Shown piece after piece: positions 7,970 through 15,836 of a stretch of 45,053 bases of DNA (position 1 is the stretch's first letter; the number at the start of each line of letters is the position of its first letter). The notes under the pieces are model-generated. The model worked only from the letters and a program-made list of their open reading frames with translations, was not told the DNA's origin and did no database searches. Both the position numbers and the translations under genes were made by a program. This DNA comes from JAAGZL01 sp050290785 (GTDB lineage Bacteria; Pseudomonadota; Gammaproteobacteria; Chromatiales; Chromatiaceae): NCBI GenBank assembly GCA_050290785.1, contig JBNKIR010000027.1, positions 1 through 45,053 on the forward strand. The letters are read 5' to 3'.

Positions 7970-9138
7970 TGGAACTGCCAGAGGCGCCGCCGCTGGCGCT
8001 CTATGTCCACATCCCCTGGTGTCTGCAGAAGTGCCCCTACTGTGACTTCAACTCCCATGCGCAGGCTGGCGCCATAGAAGAAGATGCCTATGTAGAGGCC
8101 TTGCTGCGGGACCTGGATTACACCCTTAATCAGGGTTATGACCCCTTATTAAAGGATAGGGAGCTGATCAGCATCTTCATCGGGGGCGGGACCCCCAGCC
8201 TGTTCTCCGGTGCGGCCGTTGGCCGTCTGCTGGATGGGATCAGGGAGAGGATGTCTCTCGCGCCGGATGTAGAGATCACCATCGAGGCCAATCCCGGCGC
8301 GGTGGATCGGGAGCACTTCCGGGGCTATCGCCAGGCCGGGGTGAACCGTCTCTCCATCGGGGCGCAGAGCTTTGCCCGGGAGCAGTTGCAGGCCCTGGGC
8401 AGGATCCACGGACCGGAGGAGATCCTGGCGGCGGTGGCTGCCGCAAGGGCGGCCGGTTTTGAGAACCTGAACCTGGATATTATGTACGGTCTGCCGGGAC
8501 AGGATCAGGATGGCGCAAAGGCGGATGTGGCCCAGGCCATCTCCCTGGGGCCTGAGCACCTCTCCTATTATCAGCTTACCATCGAACCCAACACCATGTT
8601 TTACGCCATCCCCCCGGCGACGCCGGGCGATGACCTCGTGTGGGAGATAGAGTCCACTGGTCATGCCCTATTGGAGAAGGCCGGATATATTCAGTACGAG
8701 GTATCCGCGTTCGCACAAGGAGGTCGGCAGTGTCGACACAATCGCAACTACTGGGAGTTCGGAGACTACCTGGGCATAGGTGCCGGCGCCCATGGCAAGA
8801 TCAGCGATGCGGCCGGTGGCCGCATCATGCGCACCCGCAGGCCTAAAGGCCCGGATACATATATGAGATCTATCGATGCGTCATCTTCACGGATTGAGCA
8901 GGTGGGGCCTCAGGATCTGCCCCTGGAGTTTATGTTGAATGCCCTGCGTCTGAGGCGGGGCTTCCATCCGGATCTATTTCAACGGCGCACCGGGCATTCT
9001 TTGCATGTGATTGAGGCAGGGCTTAAAAGGGCCAGGGATAAGGGTCTGCTCGAGGTCACGGATGAGCTGATTCGCCCCACTACCAAAGGTAGGGAGTTTC
9101 TCAATGAACTGGTGGCGCTGTTTATGCCAGGCCTTTGA
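7969..9138 (+). CDS. hemW: Radical SAM haem chaperone HemW (formerly HemN-like)
   Basis: 389-residue radical SAM protein. The cluster motif HIPWCLQKCPYCDF (Cys18, Cys22, Cys25) has the C-x3-C-x2-C spacing, and the following residue is Phe rather than the extra Cys of true HemN. GGGTPSLF, EANPG, GVNRLSIGAQSF and the HemW-specific HNRNYWEFGDYLGIGAGAH are present. HemW binds haem and is thought to deliver it to respiratory proteins rather than acting as coproporphyrinogen oxidase. Its ATG overlaps the uvrD stop, so translation is coupled. Its last 17 nt overlap the 3' end of the convergent DinB-like gene. Confidence 0.93.
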   Translation: MELPEAPPLALYVHIPWCLQKCPYCDFNSHAQAGAIEEDAYVEALLRDLDYTLNQGYDPLLKDRELISIFIGGGTPSLFSGAAVGRLLDGIRERMSLAPDVEITIEANPGAVDREHFRGYRQAGVNRLSIGAQSFAREQLQALGRIHGPEEILAAVAAARAAGFENLNLDIMYGLPGQDQDGAKADVAQAISLGPEHLSYYQLTIEPNTMFYAIPPATPGDDLVWEIESTGHALLEKAGYIQYEVSAFAQGGRQCRHNRNYWEFGDYLGIGAGAHGKISDAAGGRIMRTRRPKGPDTYMRSIDASSSRIEQVGPQDLPLEFMLNALRLRRGFHPDLFQRRTGHSLHVIEAGLKRARDKGLLEVTDELIRPTTKGREFLNELVALFMPGL

Positions 9139-9709
9139 CGATGTTCTCCATCTGCCGGCGGTGCACCCACTGATGCACCGCGCCCATCATCAACCAGCCG
9201 TGGGGGTTGAGGGGGCCGAACCATGGGTGGGAGTGATAGTTCTTGATATAGCGGTCCCAGACCTGGTTATCCAGTGCCGGACGGAAGCCGGAAAGAAAGT
9301 TCTTATAGTCGTCAATGACGCTGGCTTCGATCTCTACGAAGGGCTTGAAGTCTTTGATCTTGACGGTGAAGTCCAGGTTTTCACCGCGGCTTAGGGAGAT
9401 GATGCCATCACGGATGGTCTCACCCACATAGGTCATGTGCCATAGCACCATGGCGGCCGAGTAGTAGCGGGAGTTGTCTTCAATGCCGAGGGTCCTGGGG
9501 ACCATAACCTTTGTGTGCAACTGTTCCTGATCCAGCCCCTCTGCCAGTTGCAGTACCTTGTGGCCCTCTGCCTCGAATAGTCCCAGCCCTCTCTCCCAGG
9601 ATGTGGATGTTCTCAACAGCGGAAAGCCGATGTAGCGCAGAAAAAATGATTGTGCCTTTGGTAGCCCGGCCCCGGCCTGGCCCAGGGATTGTTGTGGGTC
9701 GTCGGACAT
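9122..9709 (-). CDS. DinB/YfiT-superfamily four-helix protein
   Basis: 195-residue protein resembling the DinB_2 superfamily of four-helix-bundle, metal-dependent enzymes that often use small thiols. Possible metal-ligand histidines lie in VLWHMTYVGETI and in the C-terminal AVHQWVHRRQMENI. I chose the ATG at 9709 over longer frames because GGAGG lies upstream and the preceding gene ends one base earlier (stop TAA at 9713-9711), which gives tight coupling. The substrate is unknown. DinB-like folds include bacillithiol and mycothiol transferases, but this organism is unlikely to make those thiols. Neighbouring uvrD is probably coincidental, because the name DinB here is not DNA polymerase IV. 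Confidence 0.7.
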   Translation of the reverse strand: MSDDPQQSLGQAGAGLPKAQSFFLRYIGFPLLRTSTSWERGLGLFEAEGHKVLQLAEGLDQEQLHTKVMVPRTLGIEDNSRYYSAAMVLWHMTYVGETIRDGIISLSRGENLDFTVKIKDFKPFVEIEASVIDDYKNFLSGFRPALDNQVWDRYIKNYHSHPWFGPLNPHGWLMMGAVHQWVHRRQMENIVKGLA

Positions 9710-9710
9710 G

Positions 9711-10649
9711 TTATTGCCTCCTTGTGACCTTGTAGAGTTTGAATTTCTCCCCCTCTCTTTTGTGGTAGTAAAGGTCTTTGCCATGCGGCCCAATGCTTGG
9801 TCCCTCGACAAAATCACCTTTGCCGATGGCATCAATAGTCTGTGGCTGAGAGAAAGGCTGATCAAGACGGCTACGGGTGGCATGCATGATTTGTGAATGG
9901 AGAGCGCCTGCTTCTTTTATATCCGTTAATGAGGTACGGGTAAAAAACAGTTCCAGCCCGTCTCCTGAAATGGATGCTGCATACTCCATGTCCGGCGTAT
10001 TTATGTTCTGCATAATCCTCATGGCCTCCGTTTCGTCAAAAACATATCGTCCATTTTGTCGCCTGGCAAAGAGAAGGTCTGAATCCTGGAAGGGGCCAAG
10101 CTTGAAAAAGAACATCTTCCAGGTGGCGCGTGAGAAATAGAGATAGTCGCCATCTGCACTGACCTCAACCCCGATATTGCCAATAAGATGTTTAAATGGC
10201 TTTACTATCCTCTCCGGTATGCCATGTTCATCGCGCAGATTGGCGATGCTCCCTGTAGATGGCCTGAATATGGCTCTGCGTGCCATTGTATCTGTTTCTG
10301 AATCTATGTAGAAAAAGTTATTCTCAGCATCCATGGTAGGGTTGCCTTCTACCTCCTTAGCTGAGTTGACGCCTGGGCCGATCTCACCGCGATAGAGCCA
10401 ACGACCGTTTTTCCACTCAGCATAGTGCAGGTCCTTATTGTTTTCCTTTTCCCAGGTATTGAAGAATAGGAAGCGTCCGTCTCGTGAGATGAATGGCTCT
10501 TCTGTACTGATAGTGGTTCCGCCATATCCTGTAGGCAGGTTATCAATGGGTACTGGACGCGGATTGCCAAAGGGGTAGGTCCCTGCATACAACGTGGTTG
10601 CCAGAAAGAGCAAAACGGATATGCCGATATATCCAAATATGTGCTTCAT
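9711..10649 (-). CDS. Secreted PD40/TolB-like beta-propeller protein, unknown function
   Basis: 312 residues with a signal peptide (MKHIFGYIGISVLLFLATTL, cleavage near LYAGTY). The rest is rich in repeated beta-propeller-like stretches of the form (S/T)xDGxxL(Y/F)F: FISRDGRFLFF, EVSADGDYLYFSR, SISGDGLELFFTR and GPHGKDLYYHK. These resemble WD40-like PD40 repeats of TolB and related periplasmic proteins, about four to six blades. It lies directly ahead of the DinB-like gene with one intervening base, so both should be on one mRNA. Function is not recognisable; a periplasmic binding or sensing role is conjecture. Confidence 0.65.
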   Translation of the reverse strand: MKHIFGYIGISVLLFLATTLYAGTYPFGNPRPVPIDNLPTGYGGTTISTEEPFISRDGRFLFFNTWEKENNKDLHYAEWKNGRWLYRGEIGPGVNSAKEVEGNPTMDAENNFFYIDSETDTMARRAIFRPSTGSIANLRDEHGIPERIVKPFKHLIGNIGVEVSADGDYLYFSRATWKMFFFKLGPFQDSDLLFARRQNGRYVFDETEAMRIMQNINTPDMEYAASISGDGLELFFTRTSLTDIKEAGALHSQIMHATRSRLDQPFSQPQTIDAIGKGDFVEGPSIGPHGKDLYYHKREGEKFKLYKVTRRQ

Positions 10650-10819
10650 CCCTTTTCTCCAAGATGCGGCCTACATGTCTTCCGTATTTACAAGTGGAGA
10701 CTATACCACAAGATTCGAATTATCAGAGCCAGCGCAATTGAGAGTAGAGAATGAGGCGTTCCGAAGGTAGAATCGGTGCAATAAGGCATATTTAATGAGC
10801 TATAACAAAGGGCGAGAAA

Positions 10820-10984
10820 TTGGACGAAAAGGCTAGATTTATCCTGGGGAATGTCATCCTCGGTGTGGGCTTCCTGATGTTGTGGAATTTCAATTCTCTG
10901 TGGGAGCAGTTTGGTGCTGCGGCCATGGGGTTGTGGATTGCAGTGGTGGGTCTGGGGGTCTATCTGGTCTCAGTTAAGAAATAG
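10820..10984 (+). CDS. Small two-helix membrane protein (54 aa, TTG start)
   Basis: A short frame begins at TTG 10820 with AAGGG 7 nt upstream, after an in-frame TGA at 10796. It reads (M)DEKARFILGNVILGVGFLM and continues to a TAG at 10984. The first hydrophobic segment spans roughly residues 8-20 (ILGNVILGVGFLML). The second spans about residues 34-51 (AAMGLWIAVVGLGVYLVSV) and ends in a positively charged KK tail. This layout is typical of small inner-membrane proteins. It sits alone between a divergent and a convergent gene. No homologue is recognised. Evidence is the ribosome-binding site plus the coherent two-helix pattern; the non-ATG start lowers certainty. Confidence 0.55.
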   Translation: MDEKARFILGNVILGVGFLMLWNFNSLWEQFGAAAMGLWIAVVGLGVYLVSVKK

Positions 10985-10996
10985 ACGCCTTTCCTT

Positions 10997-11587
10997 TTAC
11001 TGCCTCTTTTTACTTTTGCTTGCGGATTTAGGTGCGGCCTTGGATGCCGTCTTTTTCTTGCTGGCCAGAGAGGTAACGCATCTTTGAAAATCGGGCAGGG
11101 CGATAAGGTAGCGCACCGGTGATATCACTACCCGCACCTTGGATAGAGGTGTGTCTTTCCTTTCACAGTCGAAGCTGGTCATCATCCCCGCCTCCAGTCC
11201 CTGGTAGATCTTGGATGCCGCGCTTCCCTTGGCCTGCAGATGTTTGGCTCCCGGTACTATCTTGATCATGCCAAGATCCTGGGTGGACATGTCGTGCCGC
11301 CATGAGGGAGGGCCGATCGCGACATGACACTGGGTCCCGAGGCTCACGTCCTGGGAGACGCGCAGTTCGAAGCTGAGTGGCTCCTGTTTGCTTTGGCGCA
11401 GGGTGATGTCACCAAATCCGGGTATGTCGTGTTGCAGCAGACACTCTCCTTTCTCCTCTGAGGCCAGCCATTGCGAGTCGTGCAGCGGCGCCATGTATTC
11501 CCGGACAGGGGAATCTGCGCCCAGGGCCGATGCGCTGGCCAGGGTTAGAATCAGGGGGATGACCAATTTTATTGGGGGTGATTGCAT
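10997..11587 (-). CDS. Stand-alone MotY-N-like periplasmic protein with basic tail
   Basis: 196 residues from the ATG at 11587 (AGGA 6 nt upstream); the longer frame to 11767 lacks a matching signal. A signal peptide (IKLVIPLILTLASASALGA) precedes a domain whose sequence resembles the N-terminal domain of MotY, the T-ring protein of sodium-driven flagellar motors: MAPLHDSQWLASEEKGECLL, HDIPGFGDITL, GPPSWRHDM and VISPVRY...DFQRCVTSL. The OmpA-like peptidoglycan-binding half of MotY is absent. The protein ends in a lysine-rich tail (KKKTASKAAPKSASKSKKRQ). It may bind elsewhere in the periplasm or be part of a split system. No flagellar genes are nearby. Domain call is from memory of the family. 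Confidence 0.65.
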   Translation of the reverse strand: MQSPPIKLVIPLILTLASASALGADSPVREYMAPLHDSQWLASEEKGECLLQHDIPGFGDITLRQSKQEPLSFELRVSQDVSLGTQCHVAIGPPSWRHDMSTQDLGMIKIVPGAKHLQAKGSAASKIYQGLEAGMMTSFDCERKDTPLSKVRVVISPVRYLIALPDFQRCVTSLASKKKTASKAAPKSASKSKKRQ

Positions 11588-11673
11588 AGGGTCCTGAAGA
11601 TGGCTGTCCTGCCAAGGGTGTCGGCAAAATCCGCTGGGAACTTTAATCATACGGAAAAATACGGGGTTTCCCC

Positions 11674-11702
11674 TTGCGTCCGTCGGTCTATTCCAATAGA
11701 AT
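11674..11702 (+). promoter_or_regulatory. Candidate sigma-70 promoter for rpmE
   Basis: TTGCGT (11674-11679) and TAGAAT (11697-11702) are separated by 17 bp, and the gene starts 63 bp downstream. Spacing is ideal and the -10 is near consensus. Confidence 0.5.
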
Positions 11703-11765
11703 TCGCGATTCTCTCCACCTCTGGGGTGGAATGGTGATTTAAAGATAGATTTTGAAGAGGCAGAC

Positions 11766-11966
11766 ATGAAGCCGGATATTCACCCTAAATATGAACCGAT
11801 CAAGGTGGTTTGCAGCTGCGGTAACGAGTTCGAGACCAGCTCCACCCTGTGTAAGGAACTGCACGTTGAGGTCTGTTCCTCTTGCCACCCTTTCTACACC
11901 GGCAAGCAGAAGATTATGGATACCGCTGGTCGGGTCGATAAGTTCCGTAAGAGATACAGCCGCTAA
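11766..11966 (+). CDS. rpmE: 50S ribosomal protein L31, zinc-binding form
   Basis: 66-residue ribosomal protein L31. The zinc ligands of the C+ form are intact: Cys16 and Cys18 (VVCSCGN) and Cys37 and Cys40 (VCSSCHPFYTGKQ). It has the usual length and ends in RVDKFRKRY. It is monocistronic, with its own promoter upstream and a strong terminator 21 nt downstream. The C+ form usually serves under zinc-sufficient conditions; a C- paralogue is not in the window. Confidence 0.97.
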   Translation: MKPDIHPKYEPIKVVCSCGNEFETSSTLCKELHVEVCSSCHPFYTGKQKIMDTAGRVDKFRKRYSR

Positions 11967-11987
11967 TCGGTTTTATCCCGTTTTAAC

Positions 11988-12015
11988 AAAAAGGCGCCGC
12001 ATGCGGCGCCTTTTT
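11988..12015. terminator. Bidirectional factor-independent terminator after rpmE
   Basis: AAAAAGGCGCCGC-AT-GCGGCGCCTTTTT is a perfect palindrome with a GC-rich stem and T-runs on both strands. It lies between rpmE and the convergent NuoF-like gene and should terminate both. Confidence 0.93.
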
Positions 12016-12039
12016 GCGTTTCAGGTGTTTCTCTTAGAG

Positions 12040-13293
12040 TTATAGTCTACCCAGTCTGATGGCCTGCTCGTACTCGTCCTTGAAATGATACAGGGAGCTG
12101 TCCAGTACCTTGATGGCGCCGTTGATCAGATGGCAGCGTCCGGAGTTGGGCAGGATCTTGCACAGATTGATCAGGGAGTCCAGGTCGGCGCGGCTGCCCT
12201 GTCCGGTATCAATCTTGCTCAACAGCAGCGAGATATAGTAGGTGCCGGTCTTGCACGGCGGGCACTGTCCGCAGGAGGAGGCGGCGAAGAAGTTCACGTA
12301 TTCGGTCACCCGCTTCACAATGCCTGTCCCCTCTGAGACAACGATCATGGCCCCGGTGCCCAGGGCGGATCTACGTTCCGCCACCGAATCGAAATCCAGA
12401 TGCACATCCAGATCCTTCGGGGTGAGGATGGTGTTGGATGGTCCGCCGGTGAACACCGCCTTGAGGTGTTTGCCCTGTAGCATGCCGCCGCCATAGGTCT
12501 CGATCAGGTCTACCAGTCTGGTACCCATGGGTAGCTCGTAGGCGCCCGGGTAGAGTACGTCACCGCTGAGGCAGTAGATCTTGGTGCCGCTGGTCTCTCC
12601 CAGGCCCAGATTCTGGAACCACTCCGCACCGTTCCTGACGATGTGGGAGACGTTGGAGAGGGTCTCGATGTTGTTCACCAGGGTGGGACAGCCGAAGACG
12701 CCGGACTCCGCCGGGAAGGGGGGCTTGCCGCGCGGGAAGGGGAATTTGCCCTCCACCGATTCGATGGCCGCGGTCTCCTCGCCGCCGATGTAGTGACCGG
12801 AGCTTTCCATGACCCGGTAGCCCATCTCCTCTCCCAGGAATATGGTCACTTCACGATTCAGGTCAGAGGCCTTCCACTGCTCCACAGCCTCGCGCATGCT
12901 GGCGATGGAGGCGGTCTGATCCGGGTTGATATAGAAGACGATACGGTTGATGCCGTTGGCGATTGCTGTAATTACCGCACCCTCTATCACCTGATGGGGT
13001 GTCTCCTCCAGCAGGATGCAGTCTTTGAAGGTGCCCGGCTCATCCTCATTGCCGTTGCAGATTAGATACTTTTCCGGGGCATGGTTGGCGGCCACGAACT
13101 CCCATTTCTTATAGGTGGGAAATCCACTGCCACCAAGTCCGCGCAGACCTGCCTCCTTGATCAGGGGGATGATGCTGGAGGGGTCATGCAGGGCCTTGCG
13201 CAGGCCTTCACCACCGCCGTGGGCCATCCAGACATCCAGGTTGGCACCGACCCGTACCTCTTCTCGAAACAATACCTGATTCAGTTCACTCAT
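12040..13293 (-). CDS. NuoF-like NADH-binding flavoprotein of a fumarate-reductase-type operon
   Basis: 417-residue homologue of the complex I 51-kDa subunit (NuoF). It has the NADH/FMN-binding regions GLRGLGGSGFPTYKKWEF, YLICNGNEDEPGTFKD and GSGHYIGGEE-type sequence, and the [4Fe-4S] motif SSCGQCPPCKTGTYY with a later Cys in NSGRCHL. Unlike the longer NuoF at 32662-34443 it lacks an N-terminal thioredoxin-like domain and C-terminal ferredoxin domains. It is last in a three-gene operon, overlapping the preceding flavoprotein stop by 4 nt (ATGA). The likely role is to oxidise NADH and pass electrons through the Fe-S protein to the fumarate-reducing flavoprotein. That role is inferred from the operon; NADH rather than NADPH is family knowledge. 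Confidence 0.85.
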   Translation of the reverse strand: MSELNQVLFREEVRVGANLDVWMAHGGGEGLRKALHDPSSIIPLIKEAGLRGLGGSGFPTYKKWEFVAANHAPEKYLICNGNEDEPGTFKDCILLEETPHQVIEGAVITAIANGINRIVFYINPDQTASIASMREAVEQWKASDLNREVTIFLGEEMGYRVMESSGHYIGGEETAAIESVEGKFPFPRGKPPFPAESGVFGCPTLVNNIETLSNVSHIVRNGAEWFQNLGLGETSGTKIYCLSGDVLYPGAYELPMGTRLVDLIETYGGGMLQGKHLKAVFTGGPSNTILTPKDLDVHLDFDSVAERRSALGTGAMIVVSEGTGIVKRVTEYVNFFAASSCGQCPPCKTGTYYISLLLSKIDTGQGSRADLDSLINLCKILPNSGRCHLINGAIKVLDSSLYHFKDEYEQAIRLGRL

Positions 13294-14933
13294 GTTCTAT
13301 CCTCGCCAGCGGCCTTGATCCTACGATTCTGGCGCAGGCCGTCGTAGTCGGAGTCATCATCAAACTTGGCGCATTCCGGGAACAGCATGGGTCCCTTCTG
13401 ATCCATGGGCATCCCGGCTATGGTCAGGGTGCGCCGCAGTGAGCTCAAGTGATCAATGGAGATCTTCTTGTGTCCGGGACGCCTGCAGTTGGCCACGGCG
13501 TGGGCGCCGGCCCGGCGACCGAAACAGATGATGTCCAGCAGGGCATTACCCATGATACGGTTTTTACCGTGGATGCCGCCGCTCACCTCGCCGACACAGT
13601 AGAGTCCGGGCACGGTGGATTGGCCGTTTTCGTCGATCTGCACCCCACCATTTTGGTAGTGCAGGGTGGGGTAGATCAGCAGAGGGGTCTGTTTGGGATC
13701 TATGCCGCACTTCTTGCCCAGTTGCAGCAGCTTGGGAAATCTCTGCGCCATCAGTCCGGGTGATCTGAGTTCCAGTCCCGGCGTATCCAGCCAGACACCG
13801 ATGGCCTCCTCACTGGCACGGATACCACGGCCTTCCGCACACTCCTTGAGGATGGCGGAGGATACATGGTCACGGGTCTTCATCTCGTCCACAAAGCGGT
13901 TACCTTCTCCGTTCAGCAGATAGGCCCCAGCCGATCTGATACCTTCGGTGATGAGCAGGCCCGCCATGTGATGGGGGTGGGCCAAACCGGTGGGGTGGTA
14001 TTGAAACGAGTCCAGGTCCAGCATCTTGGCCCCCAATCGGTAGGCCAGCACCAGGCCGTCGCCGGTGGCCCCGAAGTGGTTGGAGGTGGGGAAGCTGTCC
14101 AGGTGCATGCGCCCGATGCCGCCGGTGGCGATGATCACGGCCTTGGCCTTGACCAGTATGTATTTGCACTCCTTGAGGGATGAGAGCACGGCCCCGGCGC
14201 AGTTTCCATTCTGGTTGGAGAGCAGCTCCACTGCGGGGCTGTAGTCCAACACCTCGATGCTGCTGTTGGACACCGCCTCGCGCAGCACCCGCATCATCTC
14301 CAGTCCGGTGTAGTCTCTATAGTAGACGACCCGGTCGGCCGTGGTGCCGCCGGCGCGGCGCAGGAGCAGGTCGCCGTATTGGTCCAGGTCAAACTGCATG
14401 CCCTGTTGAATCAGCCAGCGGATCACCTCCGGCGCGTCCGAGGCCATGCTGGCGATCAGATCCTTGTTGCCGTGAAAATGCCCCGACTTCAGGGTGTCTT
14501 GAAAGTGGGCCTGTGGGGTGTCCTCCTTCTCGATGGAGGCCTGGATGCCGCCCTCGGCCATCACCGTATTACTGTCGCCCAGGCGCAGCTTGGTGGCCAG
14601 GGTCACCTTGGCGCCGGACTTTGCCGCCACCAGGGCGGCGGCGCAACCGGCACCGCCCCCGCCGATCACCAGGATATCCGTCTGCTTGATAGGCGCGCCG
14701 GCCAGATCGGCCTCATCTATTCTGGCGTCTGCCTGGAGCATTTCAGCCAGTTGGCGATGGCACCTGTCTCCCTTATTGGGACCAACCTGCAGGGTGACCA
14801 TGGAGTCCTGATAGTGGTCAGGGTGGTACTGTTTCAGCAGATCTTCTGTGCTGAGTTCTTCTACCGCAGGGGCCCGCTGCTCCAGCGGCTTGTATTTTTT
14901 GAGCGCGTCTTTATATGAAAATGCTTTGGACAT
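13290..14933 (-). CDS. Fumarate reductase/succinate dehydrogenase-type flavoprotein subunit
   Basis: 547-residue FAD protein of the SdhA/FrdA/NadB/TfrA family. The dinucleotide-binding GGGGAGCAAALVAAKSGA starts near residue 90, which means an unusual ~80-residue N-terminal extension. MAEGGIQAS, FQYHPTGLAHPHHMAGLLIT, SAGAYLLNGEGNRFVDE, RDHVSSAI and LHYQNGGVQID correspond to the flavin-histidine and substrate-binding regions of fumarate reductases. The operon has no membrane anchor subunits, which points to a soluble enzyme. Neighbours are an Fe-S subunit upstream (stop 3 nt before) and a NuoF-like subunit downstream (4-nt overlap). This arrangement fits an NADH-dependent soluble fumarate reductase, as purified from the rTCA bacterium Hydrogenobacter thermophilus. 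L-aspartate oxidase is less likely given the partners. Confidence 0.85.
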   Translation of the reverse strand: MSKAFSYKDALKKYKPLEQRAPAVEELSTEDLLKQYHPDHYQDSMVTLQVGPNKGDRCHRQLAEMLQADARIDEADLAGAPIKQTDILVIGGGGAGCAAALVAAKSGAKVTLATKLRLGDSNTVMAEGGIQASIEKEDTPQAHFQDTLKSGHFHGNKDLIASMASDAPEVIRWLIQQGMQFDLDQYGDLLLRRAGGTTADRVVYYRDYTGLEMMRVLREAVSNSSIEVLDYSPAVELLSNQNGNCAGAVLSSLKECKYILVKAKAVIIATGGIGRMHLDSFPTSNHFGATGDGLVLAYRLGAKMLDLDSFQYHPTGLAHPHHMAGLLITEGIRSAGAYLLNGEGNRFVDEMKTRDHVSSAILKECAEGRGIRASEEAIGVWLDTPGLELRSPGLMAQRFPKLLQLGKKCGIDPKQTPLLIYPTLHYQNGGVQIDENGQSTVPGLYCVGEVSGGIHGKNRIMGNALLDIICFGRRAGAHAVANCRRPGHKKISIDHLSSLRRTLTIAGMPMDQKGPMLFPECAKFDDDSDYDGLRQNRRIKAAGEDRT

Positions 14934-14936
14934 GGG

Positions 14937-15566
14937 TTACTCCTGACCTATATCGATCGTGAGTTCGCCCTTGCGCAGTTTCTCCAGGCGATTGATCAGA
15001 TTGGATGGGCGAGTGTGGAAGTAAGCGGTCACTCTGCGGGAGAACAGCCCCACATGGTTGGGGGCGATGTACTCAGGACAGGCGGTCATGCAGAAGTTGC
15101 ACATAACGCACTCGACAAACAGCTCTCCCGCCTCACGGAAGCGTCCCTTGTTGGCCAGGGCCACTCCCTCCTTCACCTCAATTCCCTTGGGGCAGGACTT
15201 GGTGCAGCCGTCGCAGGTGCGGCAGTTCTCCGCCTCCGGAAATATCCGGTGGAACTGGGTCTGCACCTCCCAGGAGTTGGGTATCTCCTCCAGATTGTAG
15301 GTGTGATGGGTGGGGGTGGGGAATACCAGAAAGTTCACCTCCATCCCCTCCTCAATCAAGGTTTGACAGCCGAGGGCCATGGTTACTTCATTACTATCGG
15401 CGCGGCGAACCAGGATACGACAGGAGCCACACACACCCTCAAGGCAGCCGACGCTCTGTACCCGGGGGTAGCCCGCGTACCAGAGTGCCTGGATGGTGGA
15501 AAGCGAGGACGGCGCCTTGATCTCCTTACCATTGATGGTAACCGTTACTTGCGGCTCAATATTCAT
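14937..15566 (-). CDS. Fe-S subunit of the fumarate-reductase-type complex
   Basis: 209-residue electron-transfer protein of the SdhB/FrdB/TfrB family. The N-terminal plant-type [2Fe-2S] domain has Cys41, Cys46, Cys49 and Cys67 (GCLEGVCGSC ... GC). The C-terminal half carries two four-Cys motifs, CRTCDGCTKSCP (115-125) and CVMCNFCMTACP (153-163). It starts at the ATG at 15566 without a strong Shine-Dalgarno sequence. It is first in the operon followed by the flavoprotein (3 nt apart) and the NuoF-like subunit. It should wire NADH-derived electrons to the flavin site. It is divergent from the aconitase gene across a 270-bp AT-rich region, so rTCA genes may be co-regulated there. Confidence 0.87.
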   Translation of the reverse strand: MNIEPQVTVTINGKEIKAPSSLSTIQALWYAGYPRVQSVGCLEGVCGSCRILVRRADSNEVTMALGCQTLIEEGMEVNFLVFPTPTHHTYNLEEIPNSWEVQTQFHRIFPEAENCRTCDGCTKSCPKGIEVKEGVALANKGRFREAGELFVECVMCNFCMTACPEYIAPNHVGLFSRRVTAYFHTRPSNLINRLEKLRKGELTIDIGQE

Positions 15567-15757
15567 ATGTTTAATAACCAGTATTAGTAATTGATGGATT
15601 ATTAATGTACCCTAATATACCATGAATGGGCAAATATACAGGGATTGACCGTTCTGGGTTATTGATTATTCGTTGTATTTGAAACCCGAAGGATTAAAAA
15701 ACATAACAGCTTTTGCATTTCTTATGGTTGGACCTTTCAGAAGATATCGAAGTATGA

Positions 15758-15786
15758 TTGTCCGCTGTTTTTCATGGCAATAACTA
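15758..15786 (+). promoter_or_regulatory. Candidate promoter for aconitase in the divergent frd-acn region
   Basis: TTGTCC (15758-15763) and TAACTA (15781-15786) have 17-bp spacing, about 50 bp before the aconitase ATG. The 270-bp region between the two divergent genes (15567-15836) is AT-rich and otherwise shows only short inverted stretches. I could not pick a convincing promoter for the minus-strand operon. Confidence 0.35.
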
Positions 15787-15836
15787 CTTATTACGTATCT
15801 ACGGAAACAGTAACTAACGCTTTAGGGTGAGGACAT

